A DNA stretch of 64,000 nucleotides from VGXO01 sp964614695 (GCA_964614695.1 CAZTMB010000002.1:14983-78982), one strand, 5' to 3'. Positions 8,457 to 19,524 are shown, counted from the stretch's first letter. The notes: generated by a model from the sequence alone, not told the origin. A program made the numbers and translations.

Positions 8457-8575
8457 TCAGGATGCCCTCAGGTCGACCAGAGGGGAACCGTGCTGTTGGT
8501 GAATTCCCGGCAAAATGTCGCCTCGATGGGCGGCAGATCGTTGGAGTCCGCCACCGCCGGGCCCCCGAGAGCAGG

Positions 8576-8603
8576 CACGCCGCCCCCCGAGGGAGGCGGC
8601 GTG
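8576..8603 (-). terminator. hairpin downstream of tRNA-Ala, possible terminator
   Basis: A 9-bp stem CACGCCGCC / GGCGGCGTG (8576-8584 with 8595-8603) with a 10-base loop, starting 8 bases after the tRNA 3' end on the minus strand. No T-run follows, so termination strength is doubtful. Confidence 0.4.
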
Positions 8604-8611
8604 ACCGTTCG

Positions 8612-8684
8612 TGGAGCGTACCGGGGTCGAACCGGTAACCTCCGCCTTGCAAAGGCGGCGCTCTCCCAATTGAGCTAACGCCCC
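8612..8684 (-). tRNA. tRNA-Ala (anticodon TGC)
   Basis: A 73-base cloverleaf on the minus strand. The acceptor stem GGGGCGT pairs with ACGCTCC (one G-T pair), discriminator A. D arm TAGCTCAATTGGGAGAGC; anticodon TGC at positions 34-36 (8651-8649) in a CTTTGCAAG loop context; T arm with GGTTCGACCCC. The bases after the discriminator are not CCA, so CCA would be added post-transcriptionally. Confidence 0.97.
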
Positions 8685-8724
8685 AGCACGAAACGCCGAG
8701 TCCTGGGTCCGAATGGAAGGCCGC

Positions 8725-10032
8725 TCACGGGGCGGTTTCCATCAAGAGGTCCACGCGACGCGGCGTGATGATGTTCAGGCGAAGCGCCTCGTCGTAGCGA
8801 AGGTCGCCCGAGACGCCGACGAGTTGCCCGGTGAGTTCCGCGAGCGAGAAGTCGCGGGTGGGAAGCAGGTAGGCGACGGTTGCACCTTCGCCGGGCTCCT
8901 GAAGTCGGTAGAGCAGGGGGAGCCGGCGGCCGTCGTAGACGAGAGAAGCGTTCAGGCGACCCACCGCATCGAAGTCCCCGCGAGACTCCATCACTTCGCG
9001 GATCTCCCGGATCGCCCGGAGATCCATGAGGTTCTGCTCCTGCAGGCGACGAAGTTCGGTCAGCCGCGACTGGATCTCCGTCTGCAGCAGCAATTGCCCG
9101 GCGCGAAGCTTCGCGCGATGCCGAGTCGCGGCGCTCGAGTCGGAACTCGAGGCCAGCACGAGGTAGCGATCGCGAAGTTCGGCGTAGTCGCCGAGATCGC
9201 GATCGGTCTCGGGCTGCGCCTGGAACGCCGACCAAGCGGACTCGAGATCGGCGAGGCCGGCCGACTTCGAGGACGTGGGGGACTCCGCGACGAGCACTTC
9301 GATGCCGACGGTGTCGCCATCGGCGGCACCTTCGGCGTCGATCGCGGCGTCGTCCGACGGGACGGTGCGGTTGACGGAGACCACGCCCGCGGAAGGCGTC
9401 GCAGGGACGAGTTCAAGCGCTCCGGGCGTGGTCGAGGGAGACGTCGTCGGTGCGACGGTTCCCGCGGTGTTCACGGCGAGAACCGCCGCGATCTCGTCCG
9501 GGGTCGCGGGCTTCAGGAACGAGAAGTTGATCCACGCTTCCGCCGTCTCGGGCATCCGGACCTTGTGGAAGCTGCGACCGTCCGCCGCGATCGTCTCGAC
9601 GAACTCGAGCGTCGCGCCGGGTTCGAGTCGCGCGATCTCCTTCCAGCTTCGCGTGGGATCCTCGCGAGCCGCGAAGTTCGCCGCCTTGAGCGGCGTCCGC
9701 ACGTCGACGCGAACCGTGTCGGCGTCGGTGACCGTGGCGTGTTCCGCGACCACGAAGGCGTGAAGCTCCTCGAAGGCCTCGCCGCTCGGTCGAACCTTCG
9801 CCCAGCCGAAGCGATCCTCCACGACGAGCACCATGGTTCCTCGCGGCACGCGACCCACGGGGTAGGCGACCGTCGCGCTCGCGTCGGAGCGGACGAACGC
9901 GTTGTCGGAACTCACGCGATGCCAACGACCCTGCGAAGCGTCGGACTGCGGCTCGGCGGAGTGCCCCGAGCAGGTCAAGGCGGTCGCGGCGAGGATCCCG
10001 GCGAGCATCGACAGCGATCGTGGATTGGGCAT
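8725..10032 (-). CDS. exported SH3-like domain protein
   Basis: A 435-residue protein with a signal peptide (residues 1-26, ending GHSAEP). Residues 36-95 form a bacterial SH3-like domain (RVSSDNAFVRSDASATVAY, VPRGTMVLVVEDRFGWAKV). A second SH3-like part (about 105-165) includes TRSWKEIARLEPGATLEFVE and AEAWINFSFLKPA. A Thr/Ser/Pro-rich linker leads to an alpha-helical C-terminal third (DRDLGDYAELRDRYLVLASS onward) and a final compact segment. Such SH3b proteins often bind cell wall or act as periplasmic scaffolds; no catalytic motif is visible. A TAGCAT box six bases before the ATG supports the start. It is divergent from the TolC-family gene. Confidence 0.65.
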   Translation of the reverse strand: MPNPRSLSMLAGILAATALTCSGHSAEPQSDASQGRWHRVSSDNAFVRSDASATVAYPVGRVPRGTMVLVVEDRFGWAKVRPSGEAFEELHAFVVAEHATVTDADTVRVDVRTPLKAANFAAREDPTRSWKEIARLEPGATLEFVETIAADGRSFHKVRMPETAEAWINFSFLKPATPDEIAAVLAVNTAGTVAPTTSPSTTPGALELVPATPSAGVVSVNRTVPSDDAAIDAEGAADGDTVGIEVLVAESPTSSKSAGLADLESAWSAFQAQPETDRDLGDYAELRDRYLVLASSSDSSAATRHRAKLRAGQLLLQTEIQSRLTELRRLQEQNLMDLRAIREIREVMESRGDFDAVGRLNASLVYDGRRLPLLYRLQEPGEGATVAYLLPTRDFSLAELTGQLVGVSGDLRYDEALRLNIITPRRVDLLMETAP

Positions 10033-10044
10033 GCGCGGATGCTA
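10033..10044 (-). promoter_or_regulatory. -10 box of predicted leaderless transcript, SH3-like gene
   Basis: Minus strand TAGCAT (10044-10039), CCGCGC, ATG. No ribosome binding site is present. Confidence 0.6.
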
Positions 10045-10137
10045 CCGCCGCGAGCGATCCGCGTGGGGCGGATGTCGTGTCGAGATCGCAGGAGCGGCGG
10101 ACCGGAGCAGCGCGTCGGCAGAGGCACGCGTCGCGAC

Positions 10138-10154
10138 TACCATCCGCGCGTTCC
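10138..10154 (+). promoter_or_regulatory. -10 box close to the TolC-family start
   Basis: TACCAT (10138-10143) followed by 11 bases and the ATG at 10155. A transcript would begin about five bases before the start codon. The box is weaker than the six-base-spaced examples. Confidence 0.4.
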
Positions 10155-11987
10155 ATGTCGATCCACCGTCCGATGCGATCCGTCCTTCCCGCGTTCGTCT
10201 ACTGCTCGACGGCGCTGGCCGCGACGGCGTCGATGGCGATCGTGGTTGCCGGATGCAGCCGCCCCTTTCGGGCGGCGTCCGACGACCCGCTTGCGAAGGT
10301 GATCGCCGAGACCGCTGCACGCGAGGCCCTGCCCTCGGCGCAGGACCCTCGCGAGATCGCGCTCGAACAGACCGAAACGCCGGTGGAGCGGGCCCTTGCT
10401 CCTCGACGCGGCGAACTGGACGAGCTCGGGCCGCAGGCCAGCGACGGCGGGCCCGGGCTCGACGTGGGGCCCGATCTCCTCGGGAATCCTGCTCGCGAGT
10501 CGACCTTGAGCCTCCGCGAGGCGATCGTCGCGTCGGTCGAGAACAATCTTTCGGTGCAGATCGCCCGCATCGATCAGGCCGTCAGCCAGGCCGAGGTCGT
10601 CAAGGCCGAGGCGATCTTCGATGCGGTGGTCTTCGCGGGCACGGGCTTCGCTCGCATCAACGAGCCGGGGCAACGGGTCTTCGTGACCGAGCCCAACACG
10701 GGGTCCCAGGTCGAGGTCAATCCCGGCGGTCAGGACCAGCGGATCTTCACCTACGAGGCGGGTCTCAGTCAGTTCCTTCCCTCGGGCGGCACCGTCAGCG
10801 TGACCGCGGGCGGCAGTCGGAACGACAACCTTCTCGCGGGCTTGACGCTTTCGCCCAATCCCGCATGGGAGAGTTCGTTGACGCTGGCGATTGCCCAGCC
10901 GCTGCTTCGAGGCTTTGGCTCGGACGTCAACACCGCGCGAATCGCGCTTGCTCGCAACGAGGATCGCCGCAGCCTGCAGAACCTGCGGGAGCGGCTGCTC
11001 GGGATCGTCGCCGACACCGAGCGGGCGTACTGGAATCTGGTGCTCGCTCGCCAGGAGCTGGTCATTCGCCAGTGGCTCGTCGAAGTGGGCGAGGATGTTC
11101 GGGACATCGTGGAGCGTCGGCAGCAGCTTGACGTCACCCTCGCCGACTTCGCCGATGCGGTCGCCACGGTCGAGAGCCGCAAGGCCGACGTGATCCGGGC
11201 GGAGCGGCGAGTGGCGATCGCGGTCGACGAGCTCAAGCGGATCATCAACGATCCGCGATTCCCGCTGGGCTCCGAGATCACGATCGTGCCGTCGGACTGG
11301 ATGGTGTCGACGCCGCTTCAGTACAGCCTGCCCGAGGCGCTCGCGACCGCCATCCGCGAGTCGCCGGCGGTGCAGAAGTCGGTGCTGGCGATCGACGATG
11401 CGTCGATCCGGGAACTGGTCGCCGACAACGGTCGGCTTCCGCAGCTCGACCTCGCGGCCGAGATGGCCTACTTCGGCCTGTCCGGCGACTTCGGCCCCGC
11501 GTGGAGCGAACTCGGCGAGGCGAGCTTCATCGACTACGTCGTCGGGGTCCAGTTCAGCCAGCCGATCGGCAACCGCGCCGCGGAGGCCGAGTATCGCCAG
11601 GCGCGGCTTCGCCGTTCCTCGGCGGTGCTCCGGTATCGCGAGTCCGTGCAGGACACCGTCTTCGCGGTGCGCGTGGCGCTGCGGGAGATCGTCGCGGGCT
11701 GGCGGCTGATCGCGCAGGCGCGGTCCTTCCGGATCGCCCAGGCGGAGAACCTCCGAGCCCTCGCCGTGCTCGAGCGGACCCGGGCGAGCCTGACCCCCGA
11801 GTTCCTGAACCTCAAGTTCCAGCGGCAGACCGGTCTTGCGCTCGCCCAGTTCGAGGAGGTCGCGGCGCTGGTCAACTACAACGTCGCCATCGCGGAACTG
11901 CAGCGGGCGATGGGCACCGGGCTCGCGATGAACCGCATCGAACTCGCCACGCCCGACGCATCCGCCGCGACGACCGCGATCCGCTGA
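10155..11987 (+). CDS. TolC-family outer-membrane efflux lipoprotein
   Basis: A 610-residue outer-membrane channel of type I secretion or RND efflux. The lipobox is VVAGC (Cys34). After an approximately 90-residue linker come two TolC-type repeats, each with long coiled-coil helices and beta strands: first LSLREAIVASVENNLSVQIA and QPLLRGFGSDVNTARIALA; then YSLPEALATAIRESPAVQKS, VGVQFSQPIGNRAAEAEYRQ and LQRAMGTG near the end. The upstream in-frame ATG at 10020 lies inside the divergent promoter, so the ATG at 10155 is used. No RND or MFP partner gene is adjacent. Confidence 0.88.
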   Translation: MSIHRPMRSVLPAFVYCSTALAATASMAIVVAGCSRPFRAASDDPLAKVIAETAAREALPSAQDPREIALEQTETPVERALAPRRGELDELGPQASDGGPGLDVGPDLLGNPARESTLSLREAIVASVENNLSVQIARIDQAVSQAEVVKAEAIFDAVVFAGTGFARINEPGQRVFVTEPNTGSQVEVNPGGQDQRIFTYEAGLSQFLPSGGTVSVTAGGSRNDNLLAGLTLSPNPAWESSLTLAIAQPLLRGFGSDVNTARIALARNEDRRSLQNLRERLLGIVADTERAYWNLVLARQELVIRQWLVEVGEDVRDIVERRQQLDVTLADFADAVATVESRKADVIRAERRVAIAVDELKRIINDPRFPLGSEITIVPSDWMVSTPLQYSLPEALATAIRESPAVQKSVLAIDDASIRELVADNGRLPQLDLAAEMAYFGLSGDFGPAWSELGEASFIDYVVGVQFSQPIGNRAAEAEYRQARLRRSSAVLRYRESVQDTVFAVRVALREIVAGWRLIAQARSFRIAQAENLRALAVLERTRASLTPEFLNLKFQRQTGLALAQFEEVAALVNYNVAIAELQRAMGTGLAMNRIELATPDASAATTAIR

Positions 11988-12006
11988 TCGAACGGCACGC
12001 CCTGCC

Positions 12007-12999
12007 ATGACTCCCGCCTCGACCAAGGTCGTTCCCGCGGACTTGCAGTCGGTCGGGCTCGCCGCGCAGTGGATGCGGCAGGGGTTCCTCGCGGCGTTTC
12101 CCACGGAGACCGTCTACGGACTCGGCGCGTCGACCTTCGACGAGCAGGCGTTGACGCGGGTCTACCGCCTGAAGGGGCGGCCCGGCGACAACCCGCTCAT
12201 CGCGCACGTGCGGAGCGTCGATGAGGTCGACCTCGTGGCGTCGCCGACCTCCGGACAGCGCGCGATGCTGGAGCGGCTTGCGTCGCACTTCTGGCCCGGC
12301 CCGCTCACCGTGGTGCTGCCCCGCGCCGCGTCGGTGCCGCTTGCCGCCTGTGGCGGACGCGACACGCTCGCGGTGCGAGCGCCGGCGCATCCGGTGGCGA
12401 TCGCGCTCCTCGACGCGTTCGGCGGCCCGATCTCGGCGCCCTCGGCGAACCGGTCCGGCCACGTCTCGCCGACCTCGGCGGCCCACGTCCTCAGCGACTT
12501 CCCCGACGAGCCGCAACTGCTCGTCGTCGATGGCGGCCCGAGCCGCGTCGGCGTCGAGAGCACCGTGCTCGACCTCACCGCATCGCCGCCGCGCATCCTT
12601 CGTCCGGGGTCGGTGACCGAGGCGCAGATCGGGACCCTCATCGGTCGGGTCGACTCTTCGCCGATTCGCGAGCAGGCCGCAAGCCCCGGCACCGCCGCAC
12701 GCCACTACAGCCCGCGCACGCCGGCGAGAATGCTCTCGGCGTCCCGCATTCCGGCGGCGGTTCGAGAAGCGAGACCGCCGTGCGTCGTGCTTTCCCTTTC
12801 TCCGATCGACGTCCCGGCGCCGCACGCGAGGCTCGCGATGCCGAGCGATGCGGAGAGCTACGCGGCCAGGCTCTACTCGGTGCTTCGGGAGGTCGACGAC
12901 GCCGGCTTCGGCACGATCATCATCGAACGCCCGCCCGCGATCGACGGGCTTTGGGCGGCGATTCTCGATCGGCTCGAACGAGCGACCGCTTCGGCTTGA
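12007..12999 (+). CDS. L-threonylcarbamoyladenylate synthase (Sua5 type)
   Basis: Makes threonylcarbamoyl-AMP from threonine, bicarbonate and ATP, the first step of tRNA t6A37 modification. Of the 330 residues, the first 200 are the YrdC domain: FPTETVYGLGA, KGRPGDNPLIAHV (K-R-N binding motif), FWPGPLTVVL, AVRAPAHPVA and ISAPSANRSGHVSPT; then VESTVLDL and ILRPGS. The extra C-terminal domain (from about 210, SPGTAARHYSPRTPARML) makes it a Sua5 rather than a short TsaC protein. It starts 19 bases after the TolC-family stop, so the two could be co-transcribed, and it converges on hutU with nine bases between stops. Confidence 0.92.
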   Translation: MTPASTKVVPADLQSVGLAAQWMRQGFLAAFPTETVYGLGASTFDEQALTRVYRLKGRPGDNPLIAHVRSVDEVDLVASPTSGQRAMLERLASHFWPGPLTVVLPRAASVPLAACGGRDTLAVRAPAHPVAIALLDAFGGPISAPSANRSGHVSPTSAAHVLSDFPDEPQLLVVDGGPSRVGVESTVLDLTASPPRILRPGSVTEAQIGTLIGRVDSSPIREQAASPGTAARHYSPRTPARMLSASRIPAAVREARPPCVVLSLSPIDVPAPHARLAMPSDAESYAARLYSVLREVDDAGFGTIIIERPPAIDGLWAAILDRLERATASA

Positions 13000-13008
13000 G
13001 CCGGGGGC

Positions 13009-14679
<1,671 letters not shown>

Positions 14680-14691
14680 GGGGCGAGTATA
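14680..14691 (-). promoter_or_regulatory. -10 box of predicted leaderless transcript, hutU
   Basis: Minus strand TATACT (14691-14686), CGCCCC, ATG. TTCGAA lies 17 bases upstream (14714-14709) as a possible -35. This is the clearest leaderless example in the window. Confidence 0.7.
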
Positions 14692-14741
14692 GAGATGGCT
14701 CCAGCGCGTTCGAAGTCGGCGATTTCGGTCCCGGACCCAAA

Positions 14742-14782
14742 CGCCCGCCGGACACGACGCGAGGGTCGCGGTCCGGCGGGCG
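14742..14782 (-). terminator. long hairpin after the subtilase gene
   Basis: Perfect 12-bp stem CGCCCGCCGGAC / GTCCGGCGGGCG (14742-14753 with 14771-14782), with an inner CGCGA / TCGCG stem in the loop. On the minus strand it starts 44 bases after the subtilase stop and is followed by TTTGGG, a weak T-run. It also separates that gene from the hutU promoter. Confidence 0.6.
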
Positions 14783-14826
14783 AGCGTGAGGAGAGATGCT
14801 GCGGGAAGGCGAACGCCCGTGGAGAC

Positions 14827-17772
14827 TCAGGGGTTCGAGACGATGAAGCAGCCGATCACGTTCGCCGTGGAAGGCAGGCTCATCTCCGATCGGCTGAGGA
14901 CCATCTCGAAGGAGCCGCTCGTGGCGGAGCCGGTCGAGACGGCGTCGAATCCGAACAGGTCGCACCGGTTGCCGCTCGCACCCGCCACCGAGAAGTTGCC
15001 GGTCGTGGAGAGGAGGATCCGGCCATCGGGCATCACCGCCGCCGCGTCGACCTTTTCGGAACTCGCGGAGAGCGCGACGTCGCTGCCGTCGAAGTACCAC
15101 GACCAGGTGCCCGCGGTGTTCGAGCCGAGGCTCGTGGGCGAGAAGACGAGAAGGTCCTGGGCGGCGAAGCTGCCGGCGCCCGGGACGCTGCCGCCGCTGT
15201 TGGTCGAGATGAGCAGGCGTCCATCTGGAAGCACGCCCAGGGCCGAGGTGTCCTCGCCGTTGGTGGTGAGTCCGACGTCGCTTCCGTCGAAGTGGAAGAA
15301 CCAGCTTCCCGAGGTGGCGGCACCGAATCCGGTGGGTTGGAATCGGAGGATGTCCGAGTCGTCGAAGCTCGTGCCCGAGGGCGCCCCGGTCATGCCGGCA
15401 AGCGAGCTGGCTGCGGTGAAGGACAGGAGGAGATCGCCGTCCGCCGTGCGGGCCGCGGCGTCGATGGCGAGCGAGCCCGCGCCGACGTTGGCGCCGCGGA
15501 AGACGAGCCGCCATCCGCGGGTCGCGAGGTTGTAGGCCACGAGGTCCGAGGCCGAGACGGTGCCGATGCCGGGGAGGCTCGGGCTTCCGGAGAGCGCCAT
15601 CCAGATCTCGGTGCCGGTCGAGGGGGCGCACTGGCCGCAGCTCATGCCGGCGAGTTCTGCGCAGGTCTGGTCCCATCCGAGATCGCAGCAGGTCGGATCC
15701 GCCGCGCACACGGTCGCGCAGCAGTCGGCATCGTTGCAGCCCGGCGTCCCGTTCGGCGAGCAGCAGTCGCCGGCTTGCGGATCGCCGCACGAGGCGACCT
15801 CGAGCGAGAGCGACAGCGTGCCGTTGCCGGAGCCCGAGTAGCCGCCGAGGCGAATCAGGTATTCGACGCCGCCAACCACCGCGAAGCTGGCGGTCGAGGT
15901 GTAGCCCGCGCAGCCCGGCGCGTCGTCGTTGCAGGCAACGAGCGTCGAATTGCCGCAGCCTCCGTCGTAGATGGCGATTCGCGTGTCGAAAGATGCCGCG
16001 CCGCAGGTCGACACGGTGAGCGTCCCGGTGTCGGCGGCGACGTGCCTGAACCACAGATCGGCGACCAGGCTCGTGCCCGCGCCTTCGTCGCAAGAGGCCG
16101 GAAGGGCGGACGCGCTGTCGGTGGCCGAAGCCGTGTCGAAGGGCGTCGAACCCTCAGCGATCGTGATGGCGCCCGCGCACTCGTCGTTCACCGGACCGCC
16201 GCCGCCGCCGCCACCGCCACCGCCGCCGCCACCACCGCCGCCGGCCGCGAGAAGGGCGTTGAGGAGATTCACTCGACCGGAGCCGAGGAGTCCGACGTAG
16301 CCGGAATTCTGCGAGTCGATGTTGTCGGCACTGTCGCGAACGGCAGCCCACACCTGAGCCGCGTTCAAGCTCGGATTCGCGGCCCACACCGTCGCCGCCA
16401 CCGACGCGACGAGCGGGGTCGCCATCGAGGTGCCCGAGAGCGAGGCGTAGACGTCCGAGTTGGGGCTGCCGGAGTTGTGGTAGGTGCTGTAGATCGACGA
16501 GCCGGGTGCGGAGATGTCCACCCAGGATCCGTAGGAGGAGAAGCTCGACTTCGTGTCGTTGTTCGCCGTCGAGGCGACGCTCCAGACGTCGCTGCGGCCG
16601 GCGAGATACGAGGCGGTCTGGTTGTTCGAGTTGCCCGCCGCGGTGAACACCATGCCGCCGGCGTTGATGAAGTAGGTCGTCGCGGCGCCGAGTCCGCCGG
16701 AGTTCGAACTGCCCCAGCTGCAGGAGATGATCCGGGCGCCCTGATTGGCCGCGTAGTACATGGCGCTCGCGGCGAAGTCCATGCGGATGTAGCCGGGGTC
16801 CCATCCGATCCGCAGGCTCATGATTCGCACGCCGTTGGCATCGGCCGCGAGCGAGCCGGAGTTCCAGCCGCCCGCGGGGCTCGCCACGCCGGTGCCGTTG
16901 TGCGTGATCGCGGCGACGATGCCCGCGCAGTGCGTTCCATGGCCGTCGAAGTCGCGGGGGTCGTTGTCGGCGCCCGAGCAGTCCTCGCCGGCGGTGCAGC
17001 TCGAGGTGTCGCTCACGAAGTCCCAGCCGACCTTGTCGTCGACGAACCCGTTGCCGTCGTCGTCGATGCCGTCGACTCCGTTCGCCTCGGCCTGGTTGAT
17101 CCAGAGGTTGCCGCGGGCCCCGAACGGATTGCTGGGGCTGCCGCTGCTTCCGCCGAGGTCGCGGTGGTAGTACCGCACGCCGGTGTCGGCGACGGCGACG
17201 ATCACGCCGGGGTTGCCCACGGCGACGCCCCAGCCCTCGGGCGCGTCGATGTCGGCGTCGCTGACCTGGTTGAGGTACCACTGGCTTCCGAAGCTCGGAT
17301 CGTTCGGCAGGATCGGGCCCGATTGGGCGACCGGATGCACACCGATCGGCTCGACCGCTTCGATCGAGGGCTCCCGCGAGGCGGTCCGCATCGCGGTGTC
17401 GAGATCGATTGCGGCGCGGTCGATGCGGACCACCCAGTAGCCGCAGAGTTCGAGCTTGGCCGGATCCGCCGCGGCGACGCCGGGCTGATGGGAGCCTGGA
17501 AAGAGTTGCCGCATGGAGACGACGCCCGCCGCCGCCATCGTGCGATCGAGGGCCTTCAGTCCGAAGCGGCCGGTCGACTCGTCCGCCTGCAGCGCGGCGA
17601 GTCGATCGACTCCCGGGGCGAGACGGATGATGAATTCGTCGTCGACCCACCACGCCTCGGCGAGGCCTTCGCCGACGAGCGGTGCGCCGAGATCGGGCGC
17701 CTGAGCAAGAAGTTCCGGAGTGCCGGCGGCCAGGGTGAGGCCGCAGGCGGCGATGATCAGCGAGCGTTGCAT
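14827..17772 (-). CDS. secreted subtilisin-family (S8) serine protease, multidomain
   Basis: A 981-residue exported protease. The order is signal peptide (1-23), inhibitor-like propeptide, catalytic domain with Asp in VAVADTGVRYYH, His in GHGTHCAGIV and Ser in LSGTSMATPLVA (complete triad), and a linker of 17 consecutive glycines. Then comes a beta-sandwich domain (NDECAGAITIAEG, DTRIAIYDGGC) and a Cys-rich segment with the pattern CCATVCAADPTCCDLGWDQ. The last 250 residues hold beta repeats around FHFDGSDVGL and YFDGSDVALS, with VLPDGRLLIST and VMPDGRILLST. The ATG at 17772 is preferred over 17790 because GAGGA lies eight bases upstream. It sits between hutH and hutU; peptide breakdown feeding histidine catabolism is only an inference. 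Confidence 0.9.
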   Translation of the reverse strand: MQRSLIIAACGLTLAAGTPELLAQAPDLGAPLVGEGLAEAWWVDDEFIIRLAPGVDRLAALQADESTGRFGLKALDRTMAAAGVVSMRQLFPGSHQPGVAAADPAKLELCGYWVVRIDRAAIDLDTAMRTASREPSIEAVEPIGVHPVAQSGPILPNDPSFGSQWYLNQVSDADIDAPEGWGVAVGNPGVIVAVADTGVRYYHRDLGGSSGSPSNPFGARGNLWINQAEANGVDGIDDDGNGFVDDKVGWDFVSDTSSCTAGEDCSGADNDPRDFDGHGTHCAGIVAAITHNGTGVASPAGGWNSGSLAADANGVRIMSLRIGWDPGYIRMDFAASAMYYAANQGARIISCSWGSSNSGGLGAATTYFINAGGMVFTAAGNSNNQTASYLAGRSDVWSVASTANNDTKSSFSSYGSWVDISAPGSSIYSTYHNSGSPNSDVYASLSGTSMATPLVASVAATVWAANPSLNAAQVWAAVRDSADNIDSQNSGYVGLLGSGRVNLLNALLAAGGGGGGGGGGGGGGGGPVNDECAGAITIAEGSTPFDTASATDSASALPASCDEGAGTSLVADLWFRHVAADTGTLTVSTCGAASFDTRIAIYDGGCGNSTLVACNDDAPGCAGYTSTASFAVVGGVEYLIRLGGYSGSGNGTLSLSLEVASCGDPQAGDCCSPNGTPGCNDADCCATVCAADPTCCDLGWDQTCAELAGMSCGQCAPSTGTEIWMALSGSPSLPGIGTVSASDLVAYNLATRGWRLVFRGANVGAGSLAIDAAARTADGDLLLSFTAASSLAGMTGAPSGTSFDDSDILRFQPTGFGAATSGSWFFHFDGSDVGLTTNGEDTSALGVLPDGRLLISTNSGGSVPGAGSFAAQDLLVFSPTSLGSNTAGTWSWYFDGSDVALSASSEKVDAAAVMPDGRILLSTTGNFSVAGASGNRCDLFGFDAVSTGSATSGSFEMVLSRSEMSLPSTANVIGCFIVSNP

Positions 17773-17912
17773 GTCGGTCGTCCTCGGCACCCAGTACGAC
17801 CCTCACGCGAGGTCGTCCCAGCCGCCACCGATGCGATGCGTAGAGCAGACATCGGAAACCGAGGTCGGACAACGGCTATCGCGTCGGGTAGCCGCCTCAA
17901 ACGATGGTGGGG

Positions 17913-19484
17913 TCAGTACCGCAGGGCACCGCGGGCGATCAGCCGCTCGATCGCGGCGATGTCCGGAGCCGGCGGTCGATCTCGCTCGAGTCGCGGCACC
18001 TGCTCGCGGATTCTGGCATGCGTGGCTTCGACGCCTTCGCCGCTTCGCAGCGGTCGCTGGAACTCGAGCCCCTCGCTCATGACCAGCAGTTCGATCGCGA
18101 TCACGCTCGTCGCGCACTCGACGGCCGTACGGAGCTTCGCTGCGGACGTTGCGCCCATCGAGTTGTAGTCCTCGATCCCCGCGCAGGTCGGGATGTTCGA
18201 GACCGAAGCGGGCGTGGCGAGCGTCTGGAGTTCGTTGCAGCACGAAGCCGCGGCGTACTGGGCGATCATGAGGCCGCTGTGAAGCCCGGGGCGCGGGCTC
18301 AGATGCGGCGTCACGGGATTCTGCGGATCCGAAGCGGTCAGCAGCCAGTTGACTCGGCGTTCGGAGATGCCCGCGACGTGGCAGAGGGCGATCGCGAGCG
18401 TGTCGAGGGCGATCGCGATCGGCATGCCGTGGAAGTTCGCTCCCGAGAGCGGCACCGCGACGCCGTCCTCCTCGAAGAGCAGCGGGTTGTCGGTGACGGC
18501 GCCGAGCTCGCGCTCGATCGCCTCGCGTGCGTAGGCGATCGCGTCGATCGCGGCGCCGAGCACCTGCGGCGTCGCGCGAAGGCAGTAGGGGTCCTGCACC
18601 CGCGGATCGTTCTCTGCGTGGGAAGGCAGGATCTGCGAACCCTCGAGAAGCCGACGCATCCGCGCCGCGACCTCCTGCGGGCCGCGCTGTCGCCTCGCTT
18701 CGTGGAGACGCGGATCGAGGAAGGTGTCGGTGGCGCGGCAGGCGTCGATCGCCATCGCCGCCGCGATCTCCGCGGCTTCCACGATCCGGTCGATGGCGGC
18801 GAGCGACATGGCCCCCGACGCCGCCATCAGGTGCGTGCCGTTGATGAGCGACAGACCTTCCTTCTCCTCGAGCACCAGCGGTTCAAGCGAGGCCCACTTG
18901 AGGGCGAGGCCGGCGGGCACGGTGCGTCCGCACATCTCGACCGAGCCCTCGCCGAGCATCGCGAGGGCGACGTGCGCGAGCGGCGCGAGGTCGCCCGAAG
19001 CCCCGACCGAGCCGCGCGAAGGCACCAGCGGCACGAGATCGGCCTCGAGCATGGCGAGCAGCCGCTCGACGACGGTGGTCCGCACGCCCGAGTGCCCTCG
19101 CGAGAGGCTCGCGGCGAGCACCAGCATCATGCCTCGGACGAGTTCGCGCGGAAGCGGCGGACCGACGCCCGAGGCGTGCGATCGGACCAGGTTCGCCTGC
19201 ATCGCCTCGAGGTCGGAGCCCTCGAGCCGTACGCGGGCGAGCGAGCCGAAGCCGGTGTTGACGCCGTAGATCGCTCGGCCGTCGGCGAGCGCCCGCTCAA
19301 GGGCGGCACGTCCGCCGGCAAGGCGCCGGCGTCCCTCGTCGGCGAGTTCGACGCGGGCCCGTCGAAGGGCGACCGCTTCGATCGCCTCGATCGAGAGGGG
19401 CGTGCCGTCGAGCGAGACGGTCGGGGCGGTCGTCGGCAATGCGGAGACGTGTTCGGCGTCGTGACCGGAGTTCGATCGAGGCAC
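17913..19484 (-). CDS. hutH: histidine ammonia-lyase
   Basis: First step of histidine degradation: histidine to urocanate plus ammonia. The product has 523 residues with this start, close to the usual 500-510. Seen: YGVNTGFGSLA, VPSRGSVGASGDLAPLAHVA with Ala-Ser-Gly that cyclises to the MIO electrophile, EGLSLINGTHLM, QDPYCLRATPQVLG, DNPLLF and SGANFHG, and the C-terminal EDYNSMGATSA. The frame is open to 19598. The GTG at 19484 is chosen because the region ahead contains TATCAT (19530-19525), so a start further out would lie upstream of transcription. A GTG 12 codons in is also possible. The aromatic ammonia-lyase family is broad, but this sequence and nearby hutU make HutH most likely. Confidence 0.92.
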   Translation of the reverse strand: MPRSNSGHDAEHVSALPTTAPTVSLDGTPLSIEAIEAVALRRARVELADEGRRRLAGGRAALERALADGRAIYGVNTGFGSLARVRLEGSDLEAMQANLVRSHASGVGPPLPRELVRGMMLVLAASLSRGHSGVRTTVVERLLAMLEADLVPLVPSRGSVGASGDLAPLAHVALAMLGEGSVEMCGRTVPAGLALKWASLEPLVLEEKEGLSLINGTHLMAASGAMSLAAIDRIVEAAEIAAAMAIDACRATDTFLDPRLHEARRQRGPQEVAARMRRLLEGSQILPSHAENDPRVQDPYCLRATPQVLGAAIDAIAYAREAIERELGAVTDNPLLFEEDGVAVPLSGANFHGMPIAIALDTLAIALCHVAGISERRVNWLLTASDPQNPVTPHLSPRPGLHSGLMIAQYAAASCCNELQTLATPASVSNIPTCAGIEDYNSMGATSAAKLRTAVECATSVIAIELLVMSEGLEFQRPLRSGEGVEATHARIREQVPRLERDRPPAPDIAAIERLIARGALRY

Positions 19485-19524
19485 GTTCGGTTCCGAAGAG
19501 AGGACGTCGGGTCCCGTCGAGCCG

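Noticed and set aside
16198..16250. Triplet tract as a tandem repeat or fragile element
   Set aside because: It is the coding tract for the 17-glycine linker of the subtilase, explained by the protein, though its length may vary.
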